Source of the DNA: Eximiradius sp.
Lineage (GTDB): Bacteria > Bacteroidota > Ignavibacteria > Kapaibacteriales > UBA2268
NCBI GenBank assembly: GCA_937127445.1
Contig: CAKZLY010000018.1
Coordinates: 1 to 64,000 of the forward strand
Direction: 5' to 3'
DNA: 64,000 bases
The notes below the pieces were generated by a model. The model was given only the letters and a program-made list of their open reading frames with translations. It had not been told where the DNA came from and searched no databases. A program made the translations under genes and the position numbers. Below are positions 43,917-53,325 of this stretch, one piece after another; positions within the stretch are counted from its first letter, which is position 1; each line of letters begins with the position of its first letter.

Positions 43917-44849
43917 CTACAAACGAGTAGAAACGCTTAATCTATGCAAATTAGCATCATTTCCATATTGAGAAAAGCCATAATCAAAACTGAAGTCTTC
44001 AAGAACTATGCCTAATCCCCCACTAAAACCTGTCATACCTTTATCAAATGTACTGGCAATTTTCGAACGAATATGATTATTGTAACCAACTCTTAATTGT
44101 ATATATCTACCTAAATATATTTCCCCACCAAGAGAAAAGTTTTTGAATTTACTGATAAAGTTTTTAGATTTATCAGCAAGGTGGTGAAAATTAATATTTG
44201 CAAGCAATGGTAAACCACGCAATCTATGATTTGCACCAATACGAACGTCCAATGGCATTTTTTCTTTACGTCCTTCCAATGTGGAGATCTGACTTCCTGC
44301 ATGTAATATACTAAAAGCCAAATTTGAACGCCCATCGGGGAGTAAATACATTAATCCCGCATCAACGGCCATTGCCGAAGTCGAAGCTTTTTCCAAGGAA
44401 AGGTAAGCAAATTTTAATGTAACGCCATAGTATAGATTGGTATCAAGAGTGTTAGTATAAGAGACACCAAACATTAAATCATTTGCTGAAAATGAACCTG
44501 GAAGTTTATTACCATCACCGTCATAATAATCAAACGAACCATAAGAAGTAAAGGACACACTTCCTGCCAACCTGCCAATTTTATCAAAATCATGGATATA
44601 AACTAAATTACCACTATTTACATCAAGAATATGTTTTGTAAAACTAAAAGAAAAATTATTGCTTTCTATCGTCGAAAGTGTTGCAGGATTAAAAAAAACA
44701 GCACTTGGGTCGTCAGCAACTGATGCAAAACTACCACCCAGTCCAGCTGCTCGAGCACTTGCAATATTTCTCAGGAAATTAAAAGGCGTATTATCCGCAT
44801 AAGCAGCAACATTTAACAATAGAAAAGCAAAAAAAACTACTTTTTTCAT
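43917..44849 (-). CDS. porQ: PorQ-like type IX secretion beta-barrel protein
   Basis: The 310-residue protein has a signal peptide (MKKVVFFAFLLLNVAAYA) and an outer-membrane beta-barrel pattern. The segment SARAAGLGGSFASVADDPSA and FNPATL is the signature of the PorV/PorQ family, and the PFNFLRN start favours PorQ. PorQ and PorV act in the attachment complex that receives and anchors cargo after passage through SprA. PorV is an alternative name if homology search prefers it. The gene lies 178 bases before sprA on the same strand, which supports a type IX role. Confidence 0.8.
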   Translation of the reverse strand: MKKVVFFAFLLLNVAAYADNTPFNFLRNIASARAAGLGGSFASVADDPSAVFFNPATLSTIESNNFSFSFTKHILDVNSGNLVYIHDFDKIGRLAGSVSFTSYGSFDYYDGDGNKLPGSFSANDLMFGVSYTNTLDTNLYYGVTLKFAYLSLEKASTSAMAVDAGLMYLLPDGRSNLAFSILHAGSQISTLEGRKEKMPLDVRIGANHRLRGLPLLANINFHHLADKSKNFISKFKNFSLGGEIYLGRYIQLRVGYNNHIRSKIASTFDKGMTGFSGGLGIVLEDFSFDYGFSQYGNDANLHRLSVSTRL

Positions 44850-44873
44850 AAATTATCCAAATAACTTATGCAA

Positions 44874-45296
44874 TTACGCAGAAAGCTTGATTTTATTGAT
44901 TGCGTCAATAAATATTTTCGGCGGATGAACTGGCTTCATAGTCTCTTTGTTCATAAAACAATGGGCAGTAAATCCTTCGCAAATTAGCTCACCATTACGT
45001 GTAATTCTATACTGGAATTTAAGAATTGGTTCTAATTGCCATTCCAAAGATGCTTCGATATCAAGCAAATCATCGTAATATGCTGATTTAACATACTTCA
45101 AATGAGTTTCTACCAACGGCAGATAATAACCATATTTTTCTAATTCAGCATAACTCAAATTAAAATGCCTCATCAATTCAACACGTCCCACTTCAAAATA
45201 AGTAAGATAATTGCCGTTGTACACAAATCCCATTTTGTCTGTTTCTGCATAGCGAACTCTAATTTGAGTTGTATTTTTCAAATAAATTTTATTCAT
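44874..45296 (-). CDS. Acyl-CoA thioesterase, YbgC/4HBT family
   Basis: ATG 45296 gives 140 residues and an 8-base overlap with the end of parB; TTG 45329 would add 11 residues of no family match. The hot-dog signature is IRVRYAETDKMGFVYNGNYL with the catalytic Asp in AETD and the Tyr-phe motif LTYFEVGRVELMR. YbgC-type thioesterases hydrolyse short or medium acyl-CoA and are linked to phospholipid or Tol-Pal functions. The substrate is not deduced. It is cotranscribed with parB. Confidence 0.88.
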   Translation of the reverse strand: MNKIYLKNTTQIRVRYAETDKMGFVYNGNYLTYFEVGRVELMRHFNLSYAELEKYGYYLPLVETHLKYVKSAYYDDLLDIEASLEWQLEPILKFQYRITRNGELICEGFTAHCFMNKETMKPVHPPKIFIDAINKIKLSA

Positions 45297-46284
45297 TTTC
45301 TTTCTTTGCAGTGTTTTCAAAAATTTCAATTAACCTTTCAAAATCATCAATGGAGTAAAATTCAAACTCAATAGTGCCACTTTCTTGTGATTTTGGAATA
45401 ATTTTGACATTAGTAGCAAATAAATGCCGCAATCTATTTTCAATTTCTTCTAATTGCAAAGCGCTTTCTTTTGGAAGAATGTCCTTTTTATCCTTTTGCG
45501 GTGCAATACGTTTACCATCAATTGTAAATTTGACCTTACCTTTTTGAATATCCCGCACAAGCATTTCAGTTGCACGAACGGACAATTCCTTTTCAACGAT
45601 TTCATTCGATGCAGCAATCATTTTGAGCTGATCATCGAGTGCAAGCAGTGTGCGAGCGTGTCCCATAGAAAGTTTTTTCTCACGAACCAATTCCTGTATG
45701 CTTTCGGGTAATTTTAACAACCGCAGGAAGTTAGTAACCGTTGAACGGTCTTTGCCAACACGTTCTGCAACTTGCTCTTGTGTGTAGTTGCATTCTTCAA
45801 TAAGCCGATTGTAACCGTGAGCAATTTCAATTGGATTTAAATTTTCGCGTTGTACATTTTCGATGAGAGCGATTTCGAGCATTTGCTTATCGCTTACGTC
45901 ATCGAGCACGTAGGCAGGAATTTGCTTAAGTCCAGCAGCTATTGAAGCACGAAGTCGGCGTTCACCAGAAATAAGTTCATATCCGTTGATTGAATGGCGA
46001 ACAGAAATTGCCTGAATTACTCCGTGTTTTAAGATGGAGTTCTTTAATTCTTCCAATGCTTCAGGAGCAAAATCACGTCGCGGTTGATATGGATTACGTT
46101 TAATCTTGTCAATATCAATAAGCGATACGGTACCTTTAATTTCTTCTTTGCTCTCACTTTCAGATGTAATTTTGAAACCTTTATCCTTGTTGAATTCGAC
46201 AGAAGGGATCAAAGCCCCCAAGCCTTTTCCTAATCCGTGCCTAACTTGAACTTTTTTAGTATTTTTATCTTGTTCTTGTAGCAT
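45289..46284 (-). CDS. parB: Chromosome-partitioning protein ParB (Spo0J)
   Basis: ParB binds parS sites and uses CTP to load onto DNA near the origin. The 331-residue protein has the N-terminal ParA-stimulating motif GLGKGLGALIP (18-28), the CTP-binding region KRNPYQPRRDFAPEAL and ISGERRLRASIAAG, the helix-turn-helix region EQVAERVGKDRSTVTNFLRL, and a C-terminal dimerisation tail. It follows parA after 10 bases. No parS-like palindrome was found in the window, though I could not search exhaustively. Confidence 0.95.
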   Translation of the reverse strand: MLQEQDKNTKKVQVRHGLGKGLGALIPSVEFNKDKGFKITSESESKEEIKGTVSLIDIDKIKRNPYQPRRDFAPEALEELKNSILKHGVIQAISVRHSINGYELISGERRLRASIAAGLKQIPAYVLDDVSDKQMLEIALIENVQRENLNPIEIAHGYNRLIEECNYTQEQVAERVGKDRSTVTNFLRLLKLPESIQELVREKKLSMGHARTLLALDDQLKMIAASNEIVEKELSVRATEMLVRDIQKGKVKFTIDGKRIAPQKDKKDILPKESALQLEEIENRLRHLFATNVKIIPKSQESGTIEFEFYSIDDFERLIEIFENTAKKENE

Positions 46285-46294
46285 TTTTCAAACT

Positions 46295-47068
46295 TTATTT
46301 ATTAATTGAATTACGTTTTAGAATTTCGGAAGCAAGTTCGAGATAATTTGCCGCTCCTGAACAAGTTGCATCATAAAGCAACACAGGTTTACCGTGCGAA
46401 GGTGCTTCTGATAGTCTAACATTTCTTGAGATCAAAGTATCAAATACTTTGCCGTCAAAATGGCGGCGTACTTCTTCAACAACTTGGTTGGACAACCTCA
46501 AACGAGAATCATACATTGTAAGCAAAACACCTTCAATATCAAGTTCAGGATTAATATGTAACCTTACAATAGAAATAGTGTTAAGAAGTTGTCCCAAGCC
46601 TTCGAGCGCATAAAACTCACATTGAACAGGAATAAGCACAGAATCAGCTGCTGAAAGAGCGTTAAGAGTAAGCAAACCAAGCGAAGGGGGACAATCTATT
46701 ATGATAAATGCATACCTATCGCGAACTTTATTCAAAACATTCCGAAGGACAAGCTCTCGGTGTTCAAGATTGACCATTTCGATTTCAGCACCGACCAAAT
46801 TAATATGAGAAGGCAGAAGATCTAAATTTGGCATTTCTGTTTTTAAAATAGCTTCTTCTGGTGACAAATCATTTACAAGCACTTCGTAAATTGTATTTTC
46901 GAGCTGCTTGATGTCAAATCCAATCCCACCCGAAGCATTTGCCTGAGGATCAATATCAACAAGCAAAACGGGTATATCACTTGCGGCAAGAGAAGCAGCT
47001 AAATTAATAGAAGTGGTTGTTTTCCCAACACCACCTTTTTGATTTGCAATTGTTATTATTTTTCCCAT
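46295..47068 (-). CDS. parA: Chromosome-partitioning ATPase ParA (Soj)
   Basis: The 257-residue protein is a Walker-type ATPase of the ParA/MinD class. The deviant Walker A motif is [14 protein letters not shown] at residues 8-21, Walker A' is [12 protein letters not shown], and Walker B is [18 protein letters not shown]. The signature Lys of the deviant motif is present. ParA drives movement of ParB-bound origins. It starts 2 bases after the Nudix gene stop, so all three plus the thioesterase form one run. Chromosomal parAB is usually near the origin, but no dnaA or oriC is seen here. Confidence 0.95.
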   Translation of the reverse strand: MGKIITIANQKGGVGKTTTSINLAASLAASDIPVLLVDIDPQANASGGIGFDIKQLENTIYEVLVNDLSPEEAILKTEMPNLDLLPSHINLVGAEIEMVNLEHRELVLRNVLNKVRDRYAFIIIDCPPSLGLLTLNALSAADSVLIPVQCEFYALEGLGQLLNTISIVRLHINPELDIEGVLLTMYDSRLRLSNQVVEEVRRHFDGKVFDTLISRNVRLSEAPSHGKPVLLYDATCSGAANYLELASEILKRNSINK

Positions 47069-47070
47069 TT

Positions 47071-47631
47071 TTAATAATTCCAGATTTCGCCAAATTTAAT
47101 ATTGAAGAAAATAATTGCCGAAAGCACAAGGCTGTGGCGAATTACTCCATTTTCTAACAATGTTCGAACTTTTTTCAAAGGAATCAATTTTACTGAAATA
47201 AGTTCATTTTCATCAAATTTTTGTTCAAATTTTTGTTCGCAGTCAAACCATACATAATGATAACATTTATTGCCAAGAAAAGCAGGATTAGGCTCTACAT
47301 AGCCAAGCAATTCCGCTTGATGCAATCCGACAAAACCAGTTTCTTCTCGACATTCACGTTCAGCGGCCAATGCTGGTTCTTCGTTTATTTCGATTAGTCC
47401 GGCTGGGATTTCGAGCGAAACAGCATCAGTTCCGTGTCTATATTGTTCGACCAAAACAAGTTCTTTATTTGATGTAATAGGCAGTATATTAACCCAATTT
47501 GGTGATTTAAGAGCAACAAATTTCGACTTTGTTTTTTTTATTGGATGAATTCTTGTATAATAATATAAATCGAAAATTTTATAATTTCCTACGTATTCTT
47601 CTTCAAGAGTTTCCCAGCGACAAATATCCAT
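47071..47631 (-). CDS. Nudix hydrolase, ADP-ribose-pyrophosphatase type
   Basis: The 186-residue protein has a complete Nudix box, [16 protein letters not shown] then CREETGF (GX5EX7REUXEEXGU). The metal ligands are the Glu residues in this box. An upstream strand [19 protein letters not shown] matches the ADP-ribose/sugar-nucleotide pyrophosphatase group. It removes toxic ADP-ribose or similar nucleotides in the cytoplasm. It leads the parA-parB-thioesterase run, with 2 bases to parA. Confidence 0.88.
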   Translation of the reverse strand: MDICRWETLEEEYVGNYKIFDLYYYTRIHPIKKTKSKFVALKSPNWVNILPITSNKELVLVEQYRHGTDAVSLEIPAGLIEINEEPALAAERECREETGFVGLHQAELLGYVEPNPAFLGNKCYHYVWFDCEQKFEQKFDENELISVKLIPLKKVRTLLENGVIRHSLVLSAIIFFNIKFGEIWNY

Positions 47632-47745
47632 ATTTTTTGAATAATCAAGTAATAAATAGCAAAAATAAGTAAATTTTTTAAGCTAATCAAATTTACCCAA
47701 AAATGAGTTCTAATTAAGTATTATCAAAATAAATAACTCTAAAAT

Positions 47746-48978
47746 TTATAATTCATCGATTTCTATGATTTGTTGAGAGCCATCACTCATATTTTTAAGA
47801 ACAACTGAATTTTGTTTTAATTCTTCTTCTGCAATAATAATAACAAAAGGGATATTTAGTTTCCCTGCTTCTCTCATTTGTGCCTTCATTGAACGCCTTT
47901 GAACATCACATATAGTTTTTTTACCCCTCATACGTAATTTTTCAGCAATTTTGAAAGCAATGTTTGAATAATCCGAATTAGCAAAAACTATATAATAATC
48001 AGCCAAAATGCTTGGTACAGGTATTTTGTTAATACTTTCCAAAATCAAGAGAAGTCGCTCGACCCCCATAGCAAATCCCACTGCGGGAGTATCTTTCCCA
48101 CCAAGTTGAGAGAAAAGGCTATTGTATCTACCACCACCGCCAAACGAATCCTGTGCCCCAAGGCTATTGTGTTGAAGTTCGAAGACTGTATGACTGTAAT
48201 AATCAAGACCTCGAACAAGCCGTGAATTGATTTTGTATGGAATATTTAGGTAATCTAAAATACCGAGAACTTGCTGAAAATGTTGATGACTTTCTTCATC
48301 AAGGCAATCGAGTATATTAGGTGCATTCGAGATAATTTCTCTATCCTGTTCGTCTTTTGAATCAAGAACGCGAAGTGGATTAGCCTCTAATCTATTTTTG
48401 CTTTCAGCCGAGAGTTGACTTTTATTTGCAGAAAGGTAATCAACTAAAATTCTTCTATATTCGGAACGGGAATTTTCATTGCCTAAAGTGTTAATTATCA
48501 GCTGATAATCATCAATACCGAGTGATTTGCAAAAAGTCGCAGCGAGATGAATAATTTCAGCATCGCTTTCTGGATATGGCGACGAAATACATTCAGCACC
48601 GAATTGATGAAATTGGCGTAATCTTCCCTTTTGGGGACGCTCATAGCGGAAAAAAGGGCCGAAATACCATAGACGAGAAATTACCTGCTGCTGAACAACT
48701 GAGTTTTGTATAACAGCACGAACAAGTGCAGCAGTCATCTCAGGACGTAAAGTTATGGAATCGCCGCCGCGGTCGGTGAAAGTATACATTTCTTTATTGA
48801 CAATGTCGGTTTGTTCGCCAACTCCACGAGAGAAAACCTCTGTTTTTTCAAAAATGGGGGTGCGAATTTCTTTGTAGCCGAACAGTTCGGATACCTTCCT
48901 TGCGGTTTCTTCAACATAATACCAATGGGAAATTGTATCGGGTAGGATGTCCTTTGTGCCTCGAATTGCTTGAATCAT
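47746..48978 (-). CDS. hisS: Histidyl-tRNA synthetase
   Basis: HisS charges tRNA-His. The 410-residue length is normal. Class II motifs and the HisS signatures are visible: IRGTKDILPD at the start, the motif 2 loop FRYERPQKGRLRQFHQFG, LVRGLDYYSHTVFEL (histidine pocket), and GGGRYNSL with AVGFAMGVERLLL (motif 3). The C-terminal anticodon-binding domain follows. It comes 9 bases after the SpoU methyltransferase gene on the same strand. Confidence 0.96.
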   Translation of the reverse strand: MIQAIRGTKDILPDTISHWYYVEETARKVSELFGYKEIRTPIFEKTEVFSRGVGEQTDIVNKEMYTFTDRGGDSITLRPEMTAALVRAVIQNSVVQQQVISRLWYFGPFFRYERPQKGRLRQFHQFGAECISSPYPESDAEIIHLAATFCKSLGIDDYQLIINTLGNENSRSEYRRILVDYLSANKSQLSAESKNRLEANPLRVLDSKDEQDREIISNAPNILDCLDEESHQHFQQVLGILDYLNIPYKINSRLVRGLDYYSHTVFELQHNSLGAQDSFGGGGRYNSLFSQLGGKDTPAVGFAMGVERLLLILESINKIPVPSILADYYIVFANSDYSNIAFKIAEKLRMRGKKTICDVQRRSMKAQMREAGKLNIPFVIIIAEEELKQNSVVLKNMSDGSQQIIEIDEL

Positions 48979-48987
48979 ACATAACCC

Positions 48988-49752
48988 TTATTTTGTGAAA
49001 TGATAGAGAGAAATACCAACCGAAACAGAAACATTAAGAGATTCTGCTTGCCCGTAACCCGGTATTTTAAAAGTAGAACATAAGATCTCTTTTACTTCTG
49101 ACGAAATTCCTTGGGTTTCGTTTCCAAACACTAAACCAAATTGCTTTGGGTGTTTTATTGTGTCAATTAAGTTATTTGATGCAATATCAGCACCAAAAAT
49201 TTTAACTTTTGGGAAATGCTTTTGCAAAAACTCGACTAAATTTTCAGTATAAATAACATTTATCCGAAAAATTGAACCCATTGTTGAGCGAACTGTTTTA
49301 GGGTTAAGTCCGTCAACGCCGGCGTTTCCGATAATCACTTGATTAATACCGAACCAATCTGCTGCACGAATAATTGTACCTAAATTACCAGGGTCGGAAA
49401 CTCCATCGAGAGCAATAAATGATTCTTTGGGTAGAATTTTCTGTTCACGAGTATTTACAACTGCTAAAATTCCTTGTGGAGTTTTTGTATCGCAAAGTTG
49501 ATCAAATTGATGCTTTGGAGCTGTATAAACAGCAACGCCTCTTTCATTGAATTTATTTGCTAGATTGATAATACTGCTTGAAGCCGATTCACGAACAACA
49601 ATAAATTCGGCTTGAAATAAACTTTTAAGAAGTTCTTCGACGAGCTTTTCTCCTTCTGCAACAAACAATCCGCGTTCGTCGCGTGTTTGCTTATGATGCA
49701 GCGTTTTAATAAACTTCCTCAAACTTTGTCCGATTGGTATTGCGTAGTGCAT
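48988..49752 (-). CDS. SpoU/TrmH-family RNA 2'-O-methyltransferase
   Basis: The 254-residue protein belongs to the SPOUT (trefoil-knot) family. Motif 1 has LDGVSDPGNLGTIIRAADWF. Motif 2 is FGNETQGISSEV, and motif 3 is SLNVSVSVGISLY. An N-terminal substrate-binding domain (LRKFIKTLHHKQTRDERGLF) is typical of the 23S rRNA/tRNA group. It methylates a ribose 2'-OH using SAM; the exact target (rRNA or tRNA) is not decided by sequence. hisS is the next gene in the pair. Confidence 0.9.
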   Translation of the reverse strand: MHYAIPIGQSLRKFIKTLHHKQTRDERGLFVAEGEKLVEELLKSLFQAEFIVVRESASSSIINLANKFNERGVAVYTAPKHQFDQLCDTKTPQGILAVVNTREQKILPKESFIALDGVSDPGNLGTIIRAADWFGINQVIIGNAGVDGLNPKTVRSTMGSIFRINVIYTENLVEFLQKHFPKVKIFGADIASNNLIDTIKHPKQFGLVFGNETQGISSEVKEILCSTFKIPGYGQAESLNVSVSVGISLYHFTK

Positions 49753-49835
49753 TATAATTACGTAAATTGTAGTTTAACTAATTTTTTGCAATTTAATTTT
49801 TTTTGAACAATTATTCAAGTCATAATAGGTTATTT

Positions 49836-51095
49836 ATGAACATTTATAAAATTTTACAAAAAAAAAGAGATAAATTTGAACTAACACAAGAAGAAATTTC
49901 ATTTTTTGTTCAAGCAACTATCGAAGATAGCATTTCTCGGGAGCAGATTGCTGCACTTTTGATGGCAATTTGTATCAATGGGATGTCTGAAATCGAAACA
50001 TTTGCACTTACGCAAGCAATGTTACATTCGGGTATCCAACTCGATTTCCATTATATTGGCAAACCTGTGGTAGACAAACATTCAACAGGTGGAGTAGGCG
50101 ACAAAATTTCACTAATTTTACTTCCGATTTTACTTTCGTTTGATTTGGCAGTTCCAATGATTTCTGGACGAGGGCTTGGTCATACGGGTGGAACAATTGA
50201 TAAGCTCGAATCCATAATCGGTTACAAGGTGAATTTATCGTACAGCGAAATGAAACAACAGATGGAAACAATTGGCGGTATGATTATTGCCCAGTCCGAA
50301 GAAATTGCCCCAGCAGACAGGATAATTTATTCCATTAGAGATATAACCGCAACTGTGGAATCAGATGCATTGATTACTGCTTCTATATTAAGCAAAAAAT
50401 TAGCCGAAGGAATAGACGCATTAGTGCTTGATTTAAAAATCGGGAATGGAGCTTTTTATCAAACTTTTGACCAAGCAAAAAAATTAGTCAGATTAATGGA
50501 TGAAGTATGTAAAAGTTTTGATGTCCGCTTTCAGGCAATTCCGACCAATATGAATAATCCGCTCGGAAATTATGTCGGGAACTGGTTGGAAGTTGTCGAA
50601 GTACAAAATTGTCTGCGAGGCGATTTCCCGGAAGACTTGAAAGTGATTACTTTTGAACTTGCAAGTGAGCTTTTAGTAATGTCTAACATATATGAAAATA
50701 AGAATCAATCTCTTAGTGGGATTGAAAATGTGCTGTCGTCTGGCAGAGCATACGATAATTTCCTTCGTTGGATTGCTTCACAAGGTGGGAATATTTCAAT
50801 TTCTGAAAAAGAATATGCAAATACTCCGATTTATATCGTTAGCGCTGATAGATCTGGAAAAATTACAGGTTTTCATACAAAAGAAATTGGCTATGCTGCT
50901 ATTGAACTCGGGGCTGGAAGAAAAGTAGCAAACGACCAGATTGATTTCGCAGCAGGAATAAAGTTTCTGAAAAAAAATGGTGATAGTTGCGAAAGAGAAG
51001 AACCGATTGCAGTACTTTTTGCTCGAGATAAATCAAAGTTTGAAAATGCTGAAAAAATATTCAAAAATGCTATTATTTGGGATAATCAATTATAG
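49836..51095 (+). CDS. Pyrimidine-nucleoside (thymidine) phosphorylase
   Basis: ATG 49836 is used; a TTG at 49803 would add 11 residues. The 419-residue protein is a nucleoside phosphorylase of the DeoA/Pdp group, which splits uridine or thymidine with phosphate. Motifs include VDKHSTGGVGDKISLILLPI (substrate and phosphate site), ISGRGLGHTGGTIDKLESI (the family signature), ALITASILSKKLAEGIDALV and LGNYVGNWLEV. Length and the GHTGGT stretch fit the pyrimidine-specific enzyme. It begins 83 bases after the divergent SpoU gene and precedes murD by 54 bases. Confidence 0.93.
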   Translation: MNIYKILQKKRDKFELTQEEISFFVQATIEDSISREQIAALLMAICINGMSEIETFALTQAMLHSGIQLDFHYIGKPVVDKHSTGGVGDKISLILLPILLSFDLAVPMISGRGLGHTGGTIDKLESIIGYKVNLSYSEMKQQMETIGGMIIAQSEEIAPADRIIYSIRDITATVESDALITASILSKKLAEGIDALVLDLKIGNGAFYQTFDQAKKLVRLMDEVCKSFDVRFQAIPTNMNNPLGNYVGNWLEVVEVQNCLRGDFPEDLKVITFELASELLVMSNIYENKNQSLSGIENVLSSGRAYDNFLRWIASQGGNISISEKEYANTPIYIVSADRSGKITGFHTKEIGYAAIELGAGRKVANDQIDFAAGIKFLKKNGDSCEREEPIAVLFARDKSKFENAEKIFKNAIIWDNQL

Positions 51096-51149
51096 CACTT
51101 TGATAAAGTAAGAATTGTTGGTAATTTTGTCTTATTTTTTGGTGAAAAT

Positions 51150-52478
51150 ATGAATATTACAGTAGTTGGAGCTGGCAAAAGCGGTCTTGAAGCGGCAAAA
51201 TTAGCCATTAAAAAAGGCGAGAAAGTATTTTTAACTGAAAGTAAAACTCCATCAAATTTTGATTTATTGAAGAAAGAATTAGAAGAATATGAGATAAATT
51301 TTGAATTTGGTGGGCATACCGACAAAGCCTTGCAAAATTGCGATTTGATTATTACTTCACCGGGTGTTCCACCACATGCTGATATAATTCGTAAAGCAGA
51401 AAACTTGAGGATCCCCATAATTAGTGAAATTGAATATGCTTATAAGTATTTGAAAAATCCAATTATTGCAATAACCGGGACCAATGGAAAGACAACTACT
51501 ACATCACTAATAGCCTATATTTTAAATAATTCAGGCAAAAAAGCAGTTGCAGCTGGGAATATTGGCAAACCACTTGCTTCCCTTGTTGATAATATCGAAG
51601 ACAATACAATAATAGTAGCAGAACTCAGCAGTTTCCAACTTGACCGATGTTATAAATTCAAACCAGATGTAGCGATAATTTTGAACATTACGCCAGACCA
51701 TTTGTATTATCACGGCTCAATGGAAGAATATATCCGAGCAAAGTATAAAATTTCCTTGCAACAATCTCCCGAAAATTTACTAATTTTAAATGCAGACGAT
51801 GATGCAACTATGGGGATTTTGCCATCCACAAAGGCAAAAGTTGCTTTCATCTCGCTAAAACCAGTGGTGCGGGGAGCATATTGCACCGATGGTTTGATAA
51901 AATTAGTTGAGCAGTATAACGAGGAGGACCTGATTTTGGCAAGTAAGCTTGGATTAGCGGGTGTTCATAATACTTACAATTCTATGGCAGCAGCTTTAGC
52001 GGCGCGCGCTTTTGAAATACCTAATGAAAATATTCGCGATAGCTTGATGACATTCCGAGGTGTAGAACATCGTCTGGAATATGTCCGCACAATAGACGGA
52101 GTTGATTTTATAAACGATTCTAAAGCAACAAATATTAATGCAGCGTGGTTTGCTCTCGCAAGCTACACAAGACCGATTGTGTGGATTGCAGGTGGCAGAG
52201 GAGACAACAATGATTATTCCCAATTGGACGAAATTGTTCAGAAAAATGTTAGCAGCATTATTTGCCTGGGCGAAGAAAAGGATGCGATATTTAATCACTT
52301 TTGTGCAATGAAACGTTGTGTAAAAGCTGAAACATTGTATGATGCTGTTTTGGAAGCGAAAAAAGTTGCCCATGATGGCGAAGTAGTGCTCTTTGCTCCT
52401 GCGTGCAAATCATTTGATATGTTTCTTAATTTCGAGCATAGGGGTGAAGAATTTAAGCGAATTGTAAATTCATTGTAA
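51150..52478 (+). CDS. murD: UDP-N-acetylmuramoylalanine-D-glutamate ligase
   Basis: MurD adds D-Glu to UDP-MurNAc-L-Ala in cytoplasmic peptidoglycan synthesis. The 442-residue protein starts with a Rossmann domain (VVGAGKSGLEAAKLA). The ATP loop is ITGTNGKTTTT at 108-118, followed by AELSSFQLD, the catalytic His region NITPDHLYYHGSMEEYI, and FRGVEHRLEYVRTIDGVDF with NDSKATN. It is not in a mur cluster here, which is unusual but known in scattered genomes. The preceding gene is a nucleoside phosphorylase. Confidence 0.95.
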   Translation: MNITVVGAGKSGLEAAKLAIKKGEKVFLTESKTPSNFDLLKKELEEYEINFEFGGHTDKALQNCDLIITSPGVPPHADIIRKAENLRIPIISEIEYAYKYLKNPIIAITGTNGKTTTTSLIAYILNNSGKKAVAAGNIGKPLASLVDNIEDNTIIVAELSSFQLDRCYKFKPDVAIILNITPDHLYYHGSMEEYIRAKYKISLQQSPENLLILNADDDATMGILPSTKAKVAFISLKPVVRGAYCTDGLIKLVEQYNEEDLILASKLGLAGVHNTYNSMAAALAARAFEIPNENIRDSLMTFRGVEHRLEYVRTIDGVDFINDSKATNINAAWFALASYTRPIVWIAGGRGDNNDYSQLDEIVQKNVSSIICLGEEKDAIFNHFCAMKRCVKAETLYDAVLEAKKVAHDGEVVLFAPACKSFDMFLNFEHRGEEFKRIVNSL

Positions 52479-52515
52479 AATATTGTTCTTATATTTTTAA
52501 CTGTGGCTATTTTCT

Positions 52516-52545
52516 AAATGGTGGATTGTTTCACCATTTTCATTT
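52516..52545 (+). terminator. Possible terminator after murD
   Basis: An 8-pair stem (aaatggtg / caccattt) with an 8-base loop lies 38 bases after murD, but only a short T-tract follows. The remaining 170 bases before the DedA gene are AT-rich with no further feature. Confidence 0.4.
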
Positions 52546-52707
52546 GAATAGCAAAAATAAATTATCATAAATTTTCGTATTTTTTTATTTATGTTTTTAT
52601 TATTAGTCAAGTTAAAATTACCACCAACTTGTTGTTATTGCAATACTTTATTATTTATTAGATAAAAATATATATATTTGTATTTTGCTTATTAAAGTTG
52701 ATTTAGA

Positions 52708-53325
52708 ATGTTAGAAACATTAATCGAAATAATACAAAAAATACCGCCTTTTTGGATATTGATAATTGCTTTTGCAGTTACTTATATTGAAAATATATTT
52801 CCACCATCGCCATCGGATGCAGTGCTTGTTTTTATGGGGGCGTTGGTAGGCACTGGTTCAGTAGGATTTATCCCTTTACTTTTGTTTGCAACATTAGGTT
52901 CGACCTTGGGATTTATTACAATGTTTGTTTTAGGTGTGCGCTTCGAGATGAAATTTATTGAAACAGATAAATTAAAATTCATTTCTAAGAAAGCTTTAAT
53001 GAAAGTAGATGATTTATTCAAGAGATGGGGTTATTGGTTAATTGTAGCAAATCGATTTCTGTCTGGGACGCGAGCAGTCATTGCTTTTTTTGCAGGAATG
53101 AGCTTGTTATCATTCAGAAAATCAACTATTTTATCATTTTTGAGCGCGTTATTGTGGAATTTTATTTTAATTTATTTAGGGTTTGTATTTGGAGACAACT
53201 GGAAAAAAGTCGATGAATATATGACTTTATATGGATATATATTAATTCCAATTGTCGTATTACTAATTGCTGTATATTTTATTTATTCATATTTACAAAG
53301 CAAAAGACAAGATGGAAATAGCTAA
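52708..53325 (+). CDS. DedA-family membrane protein
   Basis: The 205-residue protein has several hydrophobic segments and the DedA pattern: FPPSPSDAVLVFMGALVGTG, a conserved Gly-rich GSTLGFITMFVLG, and the ANRFLSGTRAVIAFFAG motif with its Arg. DedA proteins are thought to move lipids (undecaprenyl phosphate or phosphatidylethanolamine) or maintain proton-motive force. Its C-terminus overlaps queA by 14 bases, so the two are probably cotranscribed, though the link is unclear. Confidence 0.88.
   Translation: MLETLIEIIQKIPPFWILIIAFAVTYIENIFPPSPSDAVLVFMGALVGTGSVGFIPLLLFATLGSTLGFITMFVLGVRFEMKFIETDKLKFISKKALMKVDDLFKRWGYWLIVANRFLSGTRAVIAFFAGMSLLSFRKSTILSFLSALLWNFILIYLGFVFGDNWKKVDEYMTLYGYILIPIVVLLIAVYFIYSYLQSKRQDGNS

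Noticed and set aside
45289..47068. parS site or origin near parAB
   Set aside because: No TGTTTCACGTGAAACA-like palindrome was recognised, and no dnaA boxes or dnaA gene are seen.
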